Positions 32,843 through 41,340 of a stretch of DNA of 50,918 nucleotides are shown piece by piece. The first letter of the stretch is position 1. The number at the start of each line of letters is the position of its first letter. Both the position numbers and the translations under genes were made by a program. Under the pieces are notes generated by a model that worked only from the letters and a program-made list of their open reading frames with translations, was not told the DNA's origin and made no database searches. Source of the DNA: a virus; the IMG/VR virus record IMGVR_UViG_3300042305_001936, positions 1 to 50,918 of that record. The stretch is one strand, 5' to 3'.

Positions 32843-35800
32843 TCAGCTTACCGAGGGCGAAGCTGCGGCCGATGCGCGTAACGCTCGCTTACGGGCCTCG
32901 GAATAGGACAGCTCCGGGTTCCGGCGACGGCTCGCAGCGATGCGATTGCTCAATGAGGTCGGCGGGCTCGGGGGGCGCACGGGTTTGCGCACAGCGGGCT
33001 GGGTCTGGGCCTGCAACTCCTGCCGGAGTTCCCGAGCACGGCGCTTGACGGCGGCAGGGTTGTAGCCGCCGTACCACGTGTCGATCATGCGCTCCTCGAT
33101 CTCGGTGCGGATCGTGGCTTTGATCGCTTCCTTGGCTGCACCATCGCTGGCAAGGAGCTTGGTGCGGTACTCGGAGAGCTTGGTGGTGGCTGCGTTGCCG
33201 TACAGCGTGGTCAGATCGCCCTCGGGGGGTTTGTTGGTGCTGGTGCGCCAGACGATTTCGTCGACCAGCTCCTGAGAGCGTTTCTTGTCGACCGTCAGGA
33301 AGGTGTAAGCCTCGCGCTGCAGCTGCTCGTCGAGGAGGTAGCTGCGCTTGGCCTTGACGTTCTCCTTGGCGCGGGATCCTGTGCGGGCGTTGTTGGGGTC
33401 GATCCCGTCCATCAGGCCATGGGGAATCTTGTCGTTGGCCAGCTTGTTCACCTGGCTGCCTTGAAACGCCTGGCCAGCGCTCATCTGCCAGAAGCCGTCG
33501 CCCTCAGAGACCCAGGTCTGCATGTTCTCGGGCTTGTGCTTGAACATGCCGAACGTGGGGCCGGCGATGTTCACCACCTTGACGTCCCGGTAGCCCATCT
33601 CCGTGAGAATGGCCAGGGCCTCGGAGGCGGCGCTGCCTCCGTTGCTGTAGCTCATCATGTGGACCGGCTTGCCTGTGAGGCGCCGCTGCGCAGCCACGAA
33701 AGCGGCGATCCGCACCGCATCTGGATTGAAGCCGCGCTGATCCACATTGGTGCGGAGGTAGGAGAATCGGCCGGGGAGCTGGCTGAGCGTGCGGACGGTC
33801 TCGGTGATGGCGCGGCCTCCTTGACCCGTGACGGCCTCAACCCGCTGCGCCAGCTTGTTGAAACGCAACTCGTCGAGGTCATCCGGGGCCAAGGTGTTGG
33901 GCTGCGAGATGTTGTTGGCGTAGGGGAGGATGTCATGCTCGCCCCAGATCTTGTTGAAGGCGCCGCTGGAGGCCATTTTGAAGCTGCCCTGGCCGCGAGT
34001 AGTGAAGCGACCGTCGTCCGCATAGGACAGCATCACAACAGCCCCACGTGAGTTTTTGGTCTGGCCGAAGAACTCAGAGCTGTTATCTGTGCCGGAGAAG
34101 CCACGATCATAGCCTTTGTCTTTAAAGTTATAGACAGAAGCTTCGAAGCCACTAACATTTTGCACTGGTTTTTTCAGCCGTGCAGCGGCGTCTTCTCTAA
34201 AACTACGCTCGTACTCTTTCGCGAGCTTCTCTGCTTCGATAGCAGACTTAGCGACATTCGACCTGTATTTCTCAATTCTCTGCTGACTACGAATGTGCTT
34301 GTGAAAAGCCAGAGCAGCTCCAACCGTGGCAACACCGGCGCCCACCTGGGCTACTCGGTTGGTGGCGAGCTGCGTCACAGCCTTTGTCGCTAGACCGCCC
34401 TCGGGGGTGGCAGCAGCTGTGGGGACGTGGCACTTGCGGTTGTCCGGGATGCCGGATTTGCCGCAGCGCTTGTCCATGCGGGCACTGTCGCGGCGGTCAC
34501 CGTTCTGCCGGAGAAGCCAGGCCACCCCCTCGAGTTCGTCGTCTTCGAAGCGGGAGAACTTGCCCTCGCGTTTCACTGCCCAGAGGTTCTCCTGGTTCAT
34601 GCCTGGCAGGGACTGGAAGCCCCATTTCGAATAAACACGCGAGCGCTTGCCCCCGAGACCGTCATCCTTGTAGGCCGTGACGGAGATCAAGCTGTTGTCA
34701 GGGATCTGCTCGACCTGTTTGTTGAACATCGCCTTGGTTGAACGCACCAGACGTGCGCTCTGCTGCGGCGTCAGATTCTCCTTTTGGCTGTTCTTGAGAT
34801 CGACCGTGAAATCCATGATGTAGCGGCCGGCCTTTTGGCCGCCCCCGGTGTCGATGGGCGTGTCCGAGTGCGATCGAAAGAGCAGCAGAGAGTCATCCAC
34901 GCTGCCGATTGTCAGGTAATGGCCTCCAACATGCTTGAACGTCGAGAAGTTGTTCTTAACATCCACGTCGATCAGCGTGCTGCTGTCAGCGCGGAGAACC
35001 ATGGCAGCGGCGCCAACCTTGGCCCGGCCTACCAGGGAGCGTGTCTGCTGCTGCCACTCCTGTGGAACCTTGTTCAGCCCATCCTGGACCTGCTTGCTCG
35101 ACAAAGCGTTGATCGTGGTGATGCCGGTGACGAGCTGCGCACGGTTGTAGGTGCGTGCCGCCTGATTGCGAGCCGCTTGACCTGTGCGGCGGGCCGCACG
35201 ACCTGCCATCCGAGCACGAACAGATGCTTGCCGGTAGAGATCGGGGTTGGCTCGTTTGACAGCTGCACCGATTCGTCTTCGGTTGCGATACAGCGCAGCG
35301 CCACCCGTTACAACCCCAGCAGCGGCTGCGACCTTGGCGGCGCGTTCGGCGATGGAGCCGACTTTCTCGCTGGTCTCTTTGCTGACGCTGTGGGAGCGCT
35401 TGATGCGGTTGGGGATGTAGCCGGCCGGGTAGGTGCGCCGTCCTCGGGGGGTAGTGCCGGGTCGGGGCTGGGGGCGGTCGGCGTAGCCACGGGAGGTGGG
35501 CTTGCTGCACTTGCGCTGCTTCGTCACGAAGCTCTTGCCGCAGGGCTTGCCGGTGCGCTGGTTGGGTGGGGTGTAGTCCAGGCGGGCGGCGTCGGTGCGG
35601 CCCTGGCGGCGGCGCAGTTCGGCGATGGCGGCCTCGGGGGTGGCGTAGCGCGGGGTGCCGTCCGGGTTGCGCTCGCGCTGGATGTCCTGGAGGCGAGCGG
35701 CGGCGCTGCGGCGGCGGGCCGGCCTCGGGGAGGTGGCCGGGGAGGTGGCCGGGGAGGTGGCGGCGGCGGCCGGGCGGGGCCGGGCAGCGGCGGGGCGCAC

Positions 35801-37396
35801 CAGGGTGATCTCGCGCAGGCGGTTGGGGCGGGCGTCATCGCCGCCGGCCAGGGCCTGGTTGAGCAGGGTCAGAGCCTCGGGGACGGTGCCCGGTTCGACG
35901 CGGCCCTGGCTACGGGCGATCTCGGAGGCGGCGGTGAGCGCTTCGGTGCCGGTGAGCGCCACGCTGGTCTTGAACAGGCGCTTCTCCGTCATCACGCGGG
36001 AGGCGTGGTACGCCTTCTTGATCACGGTGGCCGTGCCGGTGCCGCTGAGGGGGCCGGCGTCGAGGCCCATGCGGCGGGCCAGGACGTCGGCGTGGGCCAG
36101 GGTGCCGTCGCGCCAGAACGACTGGGAGCGCAGGTCGCTGGGGACCCGGATGCCGGGGCGGTCGGTGACGGTGGTGCTCAGGCGGCGGAAGAAGGCGTCG
36201 AAGCCGCCCAGGGTGGAGCGGTAGATCTCGCGGGCCTGGGTGCTGTAGTTGTTGTTGAGCACGGCGACCTCGAGGGTCTCGTTGACGCGGAGGCGCGTGC
36301 TCGGGGGGAGCTGGGGGTCGGGCGGGACGGTGCGCAGGTAGCTGCGGACGGCCTCGGGGGAGGAGGGGTTGAGGCCGGCCTGCTGCATGGAGGTGCGGAT
36401 CGCCTTGCCTGATTCGCGCAGCCGCTCGCTGATGGTGCCGACGAGGTCGTTGGCCTGGGTGGTGAGGGTCTGGGACGCTTTGGGGGGCAGGCCGAAGCTG
36501 CGGCTGAGCAGGTTGTTGGTGGCGGTGACCGAGAAGACGCTGGTGCCGGCGTCGGAGGGGATCCAGTCGGGGCCCAGGCTGCGGGGACGCTCGGTGGACC
36601 AGAAAGCCTGGAGGGAGCGGTCCTCCCATTCGCTGTAGCTGAGCTTGCTGGGCTTGCCGTTGAGCGTGTCCACGCTGCGCAGGGAGCGGATCACGGCCAT
36701 GCGGCCCTCGTCGCCGGCCTGGCGTTGCTCGGCGGCGATGCGCTGGAGGAAGTTGCCGGTGCTGGCCTGGCGGGTGGCGGCCTCGATGCCGGTGGACTCG
36801 AGGTTGCGCTGGATGTTGGCCTGGCCGCGCACGGCTGAGGGGCCGGCGGCCTCGCGGGCGCGGACGTTGGCGCCATAGCCGAAGGGCACGTTGCGGGCAA
36901 CGGTGCGGAAGGCGGAGCCGACGGCTTCATCGATCTGGCGGCCGGGCCCCTCGCGGTAGCCCCGGAAGGACTTCAGGCCCTTGTGGCTGAGGGCGGCGAA
37001 GATCGCGACGGTGACCGGGGCGCCCACGGCGAGGCCGTAGTTGTAGACGGTCTGCTGGAGCTCTTTCTTCTTCTGCAGATCGGCGGGCGAGAGCTTGGCG
37101 GCGCCCCGGGCCAGGGCGCGGCGGCCACCTTCGATCTCGGTGAAGCTGAGCTTGACGGCGCCCTTGCCGATGCGGGAGAGGCCCCGCTCGATGTTGGCGA
37201 AGCCGGCGATGGGGTCCGAGCCCTTGCCGGCGGCTTTCAGGTGGTTGTCGTTGCCTTCACCCCGCAGGCGGCAGTCCCACGAGGGCGGAATGCAGCGGTT
37301 GCCGCATTTGCGGTTGGGTGGGTTGCAGCGAAGCGTGCCCGACGTCCGCTTGTCGGTGCGCAGAGCAGCTGGAGTGAGTGCAACGAAATCGCTCAT
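32843..37396 (-). CDS. Giant modular virion protein with lipase-like and acetyltransferase-like regions, 1,517 aa
   Basis: The ATG at 37396 lies just after the portal stop. Tags occur at residues 31-42, 619-630 and 978-989 and split the protein into three modules. Module 1: helical, no enzyme seen, with a hydrophobic stretch near residues 105-120. Module 2: hydrophobic segment, then an alpha/beta region ending RVYSKWGFQSLPG, like the end of GNAT acetyltransferases. Module 3: hydrophobic segment (QVGAGVATVGAALAF), then an alpha/beta hydrolase-like region with nucleophile elbow MMSYSNGGSA (near residue 1,250), a later VSEGDGFWQ (Asp) and KIPHGLMDG (His), a plausible Ser-Asp-His lipase triad. 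It occupies the slot after portal where Mu F-like proteins usually lie. Likely an internal or ejected virion protein. Confidence 0.8.
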   Translation of the reverse strand: MSDFVALTPAALRTDKRTSGTLRCNPPNRKCGNRCIPPSWDCRLRGEGNDNHLKAAGKGSDPIAGFANIERGLSRIGKGAVKLSFTEIEGGRRALARGAAKLSPADLQKKKELQQTVYNYGLAVGAPVTVAIFAALSHKGLKSFRGYREGPGRQIDEAVGSAFRTVARNVPFGYGANVRAREAAGPSAVRGQANIQRNLESTGIEAATRQASTGNFLQRIAAEQRQAGDEGRMAVIRSLRSVDTLNGKPSKLSYSEWEDRSLQAFWSTERPRSLGPDWIPSDAGTSVFSVTATNNLLSRSFGLPPKASQTLTTQANDLVGTISERLRESGKAIRTSMQQAGLNPSSPEAVRSYLRTVPPDPQLPPSTRLRVNETLEVAVLNNNYSTQAREIYRSTLGGFDAFFRRLSTTVTDRPGIRVPSDLRSQSFWRDGTLAHADVLARRMGLDAGPLSGTGTATVIKKAYHASRVMTEKRLFKTSVALTGTEALTAASEIARSQGRVEPGTVPEALTLLNQALAGGDDARPNRLREITLVRPAAARPRPAAAATSPATSPATSPRPARRRSAAARLQDIQRERNPDGTPRYATPEAAIAELRRRQGRTDAARLDYTPPNQRTGKPCGKSFVTKQRKCSKPTSRGYADRPQPRPGTTPRGRRTYPAGYIPNRIKRSHSVSKETSEKVGSIAERAAKVAAAAGVVTGGAALYRNRRRIGAAVKRANPDLYRQASVRARMAGRAARRTGQAARNQAARTYNRAQLVTGITTINALSSKQVQDGLNKVPQEWQQQTRSLVGRAKVGAAAMVLRADSSTLIDVDVKNNFSTFKHVGGHYLTIGSVDDSLLLFRSHSDTPIDTGGGQKAGRYIMDFTVDLKNSQKENLTPQQSARLVRSTKAMFNKQVEQIPDNSLISVTAYKDDGLGGKRSRVYSKWGFQSLPGMNQENLWAVKREGKFSRFEDDELEGVAWLLRQNGDRRDSARMDKRCGKSGIPDNRKCHVPTAAATPEGGLATKAVTQLATNRVAQVGAGVATVGAALAFHKHIRSQQRIEKYRSNVAKSAIEAEKLAKEYERSFREDAAARLKKPVQNVSGFEASVYNFKDKGYDRGFSGTDNSSEFFGQTKNSRGAVVMLSYADDGRFTTRGQGSFKMASSGAFNKIWGEHDILPYANNISQPNTLAPDDLDELRFNKLAQRVEAVTGQGGRAITETVRTLSQLPGRFSYLRTNVDQRGFNPDAVRIAAFVAAQRRLTGKPVHMMSYSNGGSAASEALAILTEMGYRDVKVVNIAGPTFGMFKHKPENMQTWVSEGDGFWQMSAGQAFQGSQVNKLANDKIPHGLMDGIDPNNARTGSRAKENVKAKRSYLLDEQLQREAYTFLTVDKKRSQELVDEIVWRTSTNKPPEGDLTTLYGNAATTKLSEYRTKLLASDGAAKEAIKATIRTEIEERMIDTWYGGYNPAAVKRRARELRQELQAQTQPAVRKPVRPPSPPTSLSNRIAASRRRNPELSYSEARKRALRASAAASPSVS
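34430..34465 (-). other. Cysteine tag 3 (before the lipase-like module)
   Basis: Twelve codons reading CGKSGIPDNRKC, preceded by RRDSARMDKR and followed by HVP. Starts the third module of the 1,517-aa protein. Confidence 0.85.
35507..35542 (-). other. Cysteine tag 2 (before the acetyltransferase-like module)
   Basis: Twelve codons reading CGKSFVTKQRKC, preceded by DAARLDYTPPNQRTGKP and followed by SKP. Starts the second module. Confidence 0.85.
35727..35762 (-). repeat. 3 x 12-bp tandem repeat (last unit imperfect)
   Basis: Unit ggggaggtggcc, encoding ATSP steps (ATSPATSPATSP) in a Pro/Ala/Arg-rich linker of the 1,517-aa protein, just before tag 2. Likely a variable-length hinge. Confidence 0.85.
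37271..37306 (-). other. Cysteine tag 1 (N-terminus of the 1,517-aa protein)
   Basis: Twelve codons reading CGNRCIPPSWDC, preceded by LRCNPPNRK and followed by RLRG. Same spacing as the other four tags but with an extra central Cys and Asp in place of Lys. Confidence 0.8.
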
Positions 37397-37397
37397 T

Positions 37398-38900
37398 TTA
37401 TGGCTCCAGCTCGGGCTCCACGGGGAGGTCTTCAACAGGCTCAGTCTGACTGAGATCGCCAGGTGGAGAAGTAGCGCCGTCCTCGGGGGGAGTCTCTTCC
37501 TGGGGAGGCTGCATGGAGCGCTGCATGTTGACGAGTTCAGCCTGAAACTGGATGTCTTCTTTGACTTTCATCCGCTCCGTAGCTGTTTCATCAAGCGTGG
37601 TTTCGTAGGAGTATTCCTGACCGCCGAAACGTGCCATGCGGACTTCCATGGGTGTGAGAACACCGTTGGAGAGGTATTGGACATCAATGTCTTGCGCCTT
37701 TTTGCGCACATCCAGCTTCTCCTCGTCGGTCTGGGTGAAGACGGAGGGGAAGAGGACGGACCAGGCGGGCGGGACGCGGCCTCGGGTGGGGCCTTCGGTG
37801 CTGGAGAGGATGTAGGTGAAGACCTGGGTGATGGGGCTGCGGCAGTAGACCTCTTGCCATTGCTCGACCAGGGAGGCCCAGACGCGCTCTTCGAAGCGGC
37901 CCTCTTTGCCCAGGCCGCCGGGGCTGGTGCCCATGAGGATGGAGGCGGGCCAGCCGGTGGCGGCCTGGAGCTCCTGGATGAAGGGCTCGGTGGCGCTGGC
38001 CAGGTTGGAGAGGGCGCGGTTGATGAAGTCGACCTCCTCTTCCTTGTCGACGACCATGCCGCCGTACATCGAGCGGCTGAGGGCGTTGGCTTCCAGGCGT
38101 TTGCGGATGTCGGCTTCGCCGCCGGCCGCCAGGCGCTGGAACAGGCCGGGGATCTTGTGGACGAACAGGTCCGAGTCGTTGGTCATGTTCTCGAGGCCGC
38201 TCATGGCGGTCTCGTAGCGCTTGAAGGCATCCCACACCAGTTGGAGAACGGACATGCCCCAGCCGGTGTTCTGGCTGCGCAGGTTCCAGGGCAGGTAGAG
38301 CCCGTCGAAGCGGGCGACCCGGGTGTGGTGGACGATCAGGTTGGTCGTGATCTCGGTCTGGTCTTCGGTGAGGCGCTGGTTGGTTGAGATGCGGTAGTGG
38401 GCCGGCTTGCTCCAGTCGGTGAGGGTGACGTCCTCGGGGATGAGCTCGTGGCGGGAGAGGGGGATGAAGCCGCGCACAGCGCGGAGGCGAGCGGGGTCGA
38501 CCGGCTCCTCCGGCTTGCGGCCGTCATCGAGGAGCAGCACCAGGCCGGCACCGCCGTAGAGACGCTGAAGCTTGACGACCTCGGAGAAGGCGTGGTGGAA
38601 GTTGGAGTCCTGGAGGAACGCCTCGAAGTCGTTGATCAGCTTCTGGCTGCGCTCTTCAGAGAGGTTGTCGTCTCCGAGTTTGATGGTGGTGCGGTGGCGC
38701 AGGATCTCGTCGGCGATGGAATCGACGTAGCGGCGGGGGATGCCATTTACATATAAAACTTCGAGTTCGGTTTCAGACAGCAAAGTGCGGCTGGATACGC
38801 GAGTTGCAGTCGTCTTGTCTTTACTGGGCAAGCCCAGACCTGTGATGACATTGACAAGAGCGCCATCATTGCGAGTGTCAGTAGCGTTATCTGTAGGCAC
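37398..38900 (-). CDS. Portal protein, DUF1073-like, 500 aa
   Basis: Start GTG at 38900 (MPTDNATDTRND). Signatures: YVNGIPRRYVDSIADEILR near the N-terminus, LQRLYGGAGLVLLLDDG, a WGMSVLQLVWDAFKRYETA stem helix, LENMTNDSDLFVHKIPGL, and ATGWPASILMGTSPGGLG. These are the order and motifs of DUF1073 portals, the ring through which DNA is packaged and ejected. The C-terminal tail is Pro/Glu-rich. It follows the large terminase with the HNH gene between them on the opposite strand. The first 150 bp are A+T-rich and no Shine-Dalgarno is obvious. Confidence 0.9.
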   Translation of the reverse strand: MPTDNATDTRNDGALVNVITGLGLPSKDKTTATRVSSRTLLSETELEVLYVNGIPRRYVDSIADEILRHRTTIKLGDDNLSEERSQKLINDFEAFLQDSNFHHAFSEVVKLQRLYGGAGLVLLLDDGRKPEEPVDPARLRAVRGFIPLSRHELIPEDVTLTDWSKPAHYRISTNQRLTEDQTEITTNLIVHHTRVARFDGLYLPWNLRSQNTGWGMSVLQLVWDAFKRYETAMSGLENMTNDSDLFVHKIPGLFQRLAAGGEADIRKRLEANALSRSMYGGMVVDKEEEVDFINRALSNLASATEPFIQELQAATGWPASILMGTSPGGLGKEGRFEERVWASLVEQWQEVYCRSPITQVFTYILSSTEGPTRGRVPPAWSVLFPSVFTQTDEEKLDVRKKAQDIDVQYLSNGVLTPMEVRMARFGGQEYSYETTLDETATERMKVKEDIQFQAELVNMQRSMQPPQEETPPEDGATSPPGDLSQTEPVEDLPVEPELEP

Positions 38901-38978
38901 TACAAAAACGGGCGCTGATCATTACAGACAGGCTACCGAGCTCGGGGGGCAATAACCTGGTGAGCAGCGCCTGAGCGC

Positions 38979-39299
38979 ATGGGGGACCATCGGATTGATG
39001 GCGTTTACCTCACTCCCAAGCGATCGGCGCGGTTGTTGTTCAGGCAGGGGATCCTGCAAAGCTGGTCTGGATGCTGCGCCTACTGCGGGGCGCCGGCCGG
39101 CACGCTGGATCATGTGAAGGCCCGCGCTCGGGGTGGGCAGAGCCTGGAGCGAAACCTCGTGGCCTGTTGCGCGGGGTGCAACGTGGCCAAGGGGTCGACG
39201 GAATGGCGCTCCTGGTTCCGGGAGCAGGCGTTCTGGTGCATCCACCGAGAGCGGAGGATCGATGGCTGGCTGGGTGCGCAGACGAGGCAAGCGGCCTAG
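38979..39299 (+). CDS. HNH endonuclease, 106 aa
   Basis: CAYCGAPAGTLDHVKARARG, then SLERNLVACCAGCNVAKG gives the full HNH/zinc pattern: C-x2-C, D-H, N and C-x2-C. HNH proteins beside the terminase assist DNA cutting during packaging in several phages; a free-standing homing enzyme is the alternative. It is the only structural-region nuclease on the plus strand. Its TAG stop (39297-39299) overlaps the stop of the large terminase on the other strand, and it diverges from the portal gene. Confidence 0.88.
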   Translation: MGDHRIDGVYLTPKRSARLLFRQGILQSWSGCCAYCGAPAGTLDHVKARARGGQSLERNLVACCAGCNVAKGSTEWRSWFREQAFWCIHRERRIDGWLGAQTRQAA

Positions 39300-40801
39300 A
39301 TGTTGGCGAAGAGGACGGCGGAGGCTTCGACCTCGGGGGTGAGAGAGCAGGCGAAGCTCAATGCCATTACTGTGTCATCGTTATGTCCGGGAGCGGCTTC
39401 GCGCCGGCCGCCTTCGAGGTTCTGGAAAGCACGCAGCTCTCTGGGGATGATGCCCTCGGGGAAGATCAGGGCGTCGTGCTCGAGGAGGTAGAGAACTCGG
39501 TCGGTGGCCACGTTCTTCGAGGGGCGGCTGGTGGAGAACGTCTCGATCACGTACTCGGGGACGACAGCCTGGAGGGCCTCGGCGACGACGGAGCCCATGG
39601 CTTGCTTCTCCACCGTGATGCGCTGGGGGAGGAAGTCCTCGATGAGCTGCTTGATGTGGCGCAGGCTGTACTCGGTGGAGCGCCCGTTCTCCCGGTACAT
39701 CTGGACCACGGAGTAGGGCTTCTCGGTGATGTCAAGCACCAGGGCCACGAAGTAGTCGTTGCCACCGCCGTTGGGGTCGATGCCCATGACGTAGGTGCGA
39801 CGGGTGAGGCCACACTCCTGGAAGGCGCCCCGGGCGGCCCGCTTGATCATGGCCGAGGGGTAGATCTGGGTGTCGGTGCTGCCGAAGCTGAGGTTGAACT
39901 CGGCGTCGAATGCCTTCTGGGGGAGGCGGAGCTTCTCGCGGGTCTTCTCGGCCCACTGCGGGTCGGCGTTGTAGACGGGGTGCTGGGTCCAGTGGATGGC
40001 GACCCGGGCCCACTCGTCGTCGACCAGGGCCAGGCGTTGGTTCAGCTGCTCGAGGAGGGACTCGCCCTCGGGGGGATTGGCGACAGCGGCGGCCACGTTG
40101 TCGTACCAGTCCTCGGGGGTGCCGTGGTGCCAGAGGCCGCCGAACCAGTCGGTCTCGGTGTCGGGCGTGCTGGTGATGATCACCTTGGCCAGGTCGCCGA
40201 GCATCGAGAGGGACGGCGTGGCTGCCCGGTAGATGTCCTCGGCGCCATCAACGAAAGCGGCTTCGTCGATCCAGAGAACAGCGCCGGAGGGAATGCCACG
40301 AGCTGCGCGAGGTGATCCTGGCAGGAAATAGAGAGTGCCGCCTCCTTTAATAGAGACGACAGTGTTGCTATCACTAGCGTACCGGAAGTTCTGGCCAACT
40401 ATGCTGTTGAGCATGTAGCGCACACGGCGGCCGAGATCACTGCTATCATTCTGGGTTTTACTTACAATAATAGCGGCGAATCCAGGTTCAGTTGCTGCGC
40501 GGCAAGCGAGATAGGAAGCTACGGATTCAGAAGCACCCATCTGCCTGCTTTTCAGCACGATGGTGTTCTTCGAGTTATGGATAGTATTGATTAAGTCGAC
40601 TTCATACTTGTAAGGCACAAACGGCATGATTGTGCCGCTTGTGCGGATGTAGGTCTGAGCAGCGAAGTCAGGCCAGTTTGCAGCGCCTGGCAGTGTGGTG
40701 CGATTGGCGGTGCCGGCGAACAGCTGCTTGCGGGCCTGGAGTTCCTTGGCCTGCGCATGCAGCTGGTCGACACGACGCTGAAGGCTGGCCAGGCTCGTCA
40801 T
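39296..40801 (-). CDS. terL: Terminase large subunit, 501 aa
   Basis: ATPase-nuclease that pumps and cuts DNA at the portal. Start ATG 40801 overlaps the small subunit stop (ATGA). Walker A-like VLKSRQMGAS (near residue 81), Walker B GAVLWIDEAAF (near 180), coupling motif IITSTPDTE, and nuclease acidic residues in YVMGIDPNGGGNDYF (near 345), ITVEKQAMG and HNDDTVMALSFA. All key residues appear intact. The part encoded at 40.24-40.7 kb is more A+T-rich than the rest. Confidence 0.93.
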   Translation of the reverse strand: MTSLASLQRRVDQLHAQAKELQARKQLFAGTANRTTLPGAANWPDFAAQTYIRTSGTIMPFVPYKYEVDLINTIHNSKNTIVLKSRQMGASESVASYLACRAATEPGFAAIIVSKTQNDSSDLGRRVRYMLNSIVGQNFRYASDSNTVVSIKGGGTLYFLPGSPRAARGIPSGAVLWIDEAAFVDGAEDIYRAATPSLSMLGDLAKVIITSTPDTETDWFGGLWHHGTPEDWYDNVAAAVANPPEGESLLEQLNQRLALVDDEWARVAIHWTQHPVYNADPQWAEKTREKLRLPQKAFDAEFNLSFGSTDTQIYPSAMIKRAARGAFQECGLTRRTYVMGIDPNGGGNDYFVALVLDITEKPYSVVQMYRENGRSTEYSLRHIKQLIEDFLPQRITVEKQAMGSVVAEALQAVVPEYVIETFSTSRPSKNVATDRVLYLLEHDALIFPEGIIPRELRAFQNLEGGRREAAPGHNDDTVMALSFACSLTPEVEASAVLFANI

Positions 40802-41277
40802 GCGGCGCCCTCGGGGACAGCAGCGGAGGGCAGGAGGGGATCGAGCGCCTCGAAGTCGATGGGGGTGGTGTCCTCCTCGTACTCGGGGGGCGAGCCGGTG
40901 AGTTGGATAAGTAGGGCCTCGAGATCGCGGATCTTGCGCTCGAGCATCTTGCGCTCCTGGTAGGCGACGGCGCCGTTCATGAGAGCCCGGGACGCGGCGA
41001 TCCGATCGGAGTCGCGAGCCTGGGGGTCGTTCATGATCTTGGTCAGCGTCTGCACGGCCTCGGGGACGGAGCTGACACCTTGGCCGCCACCTTCGCTCAT
41101 GTAGTCCTCCTGGGCGCGGAGCACAGCGGTCATCACCGCCGGCTTCTTGCGGTAGGTGTGGATCGTGCGCTCGGTGACACCCAGCTCGCGGGCCACGTGG
41201 CGACATGTGTGGCCGCGAGCCAGGAGGTCAACAGCGAGGCGCTGACGGGGTGTCAGGCCATCTCGCGGGTCGACCAT
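40798..41277 (-). CDS. terS: Terminase small subunit, 159 aa
   Basis: MVDPRDGLTPRQRLAVDLLA, then an N-terminal HTH (RHVARELGVTERTIHTYRK) for recognising the packaging site, and a coiled coil (LERKIRDLEALLIQL) for ring assembly. A GTG five codons earlier (41292) is an alternative start. Its stop overlaps terL. Upstream, 41293-41340 holds a small inverted repeat (CGAGTT/AACTCG), possibly an operator. Confidence 0.85.
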   Translation of the reverse strand: MVDPRDGLTPRQRLAVDLLARGHTCRHVARELGVTERTIHTYRKKPAVMTAVLRAQEDYMSEGGGQGVSSVPEAVQTLTKIMNDPQARDSDRIAASRALMNGAVAYQERKMLERKIRDLEALLIQLTGSPPEYEEDTTPIDFEALDPLLPSAAVPEGAA

Positions 41278-41340
41278 GTGGTGGTATCCCACTTCACCAA
41301 TGTTCCGAGTTGTTCACATGATAACTCGTTCAGGAACTGG

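Noticed and set aside
34784-36412. Plus-strand frame of 542 codons opposite the 1,517-aa protein
   Set aside because: Very Gly/Ala/Val-rich antisense shadow; the minus frame carries cysteine tags and enzyme-like motifs.
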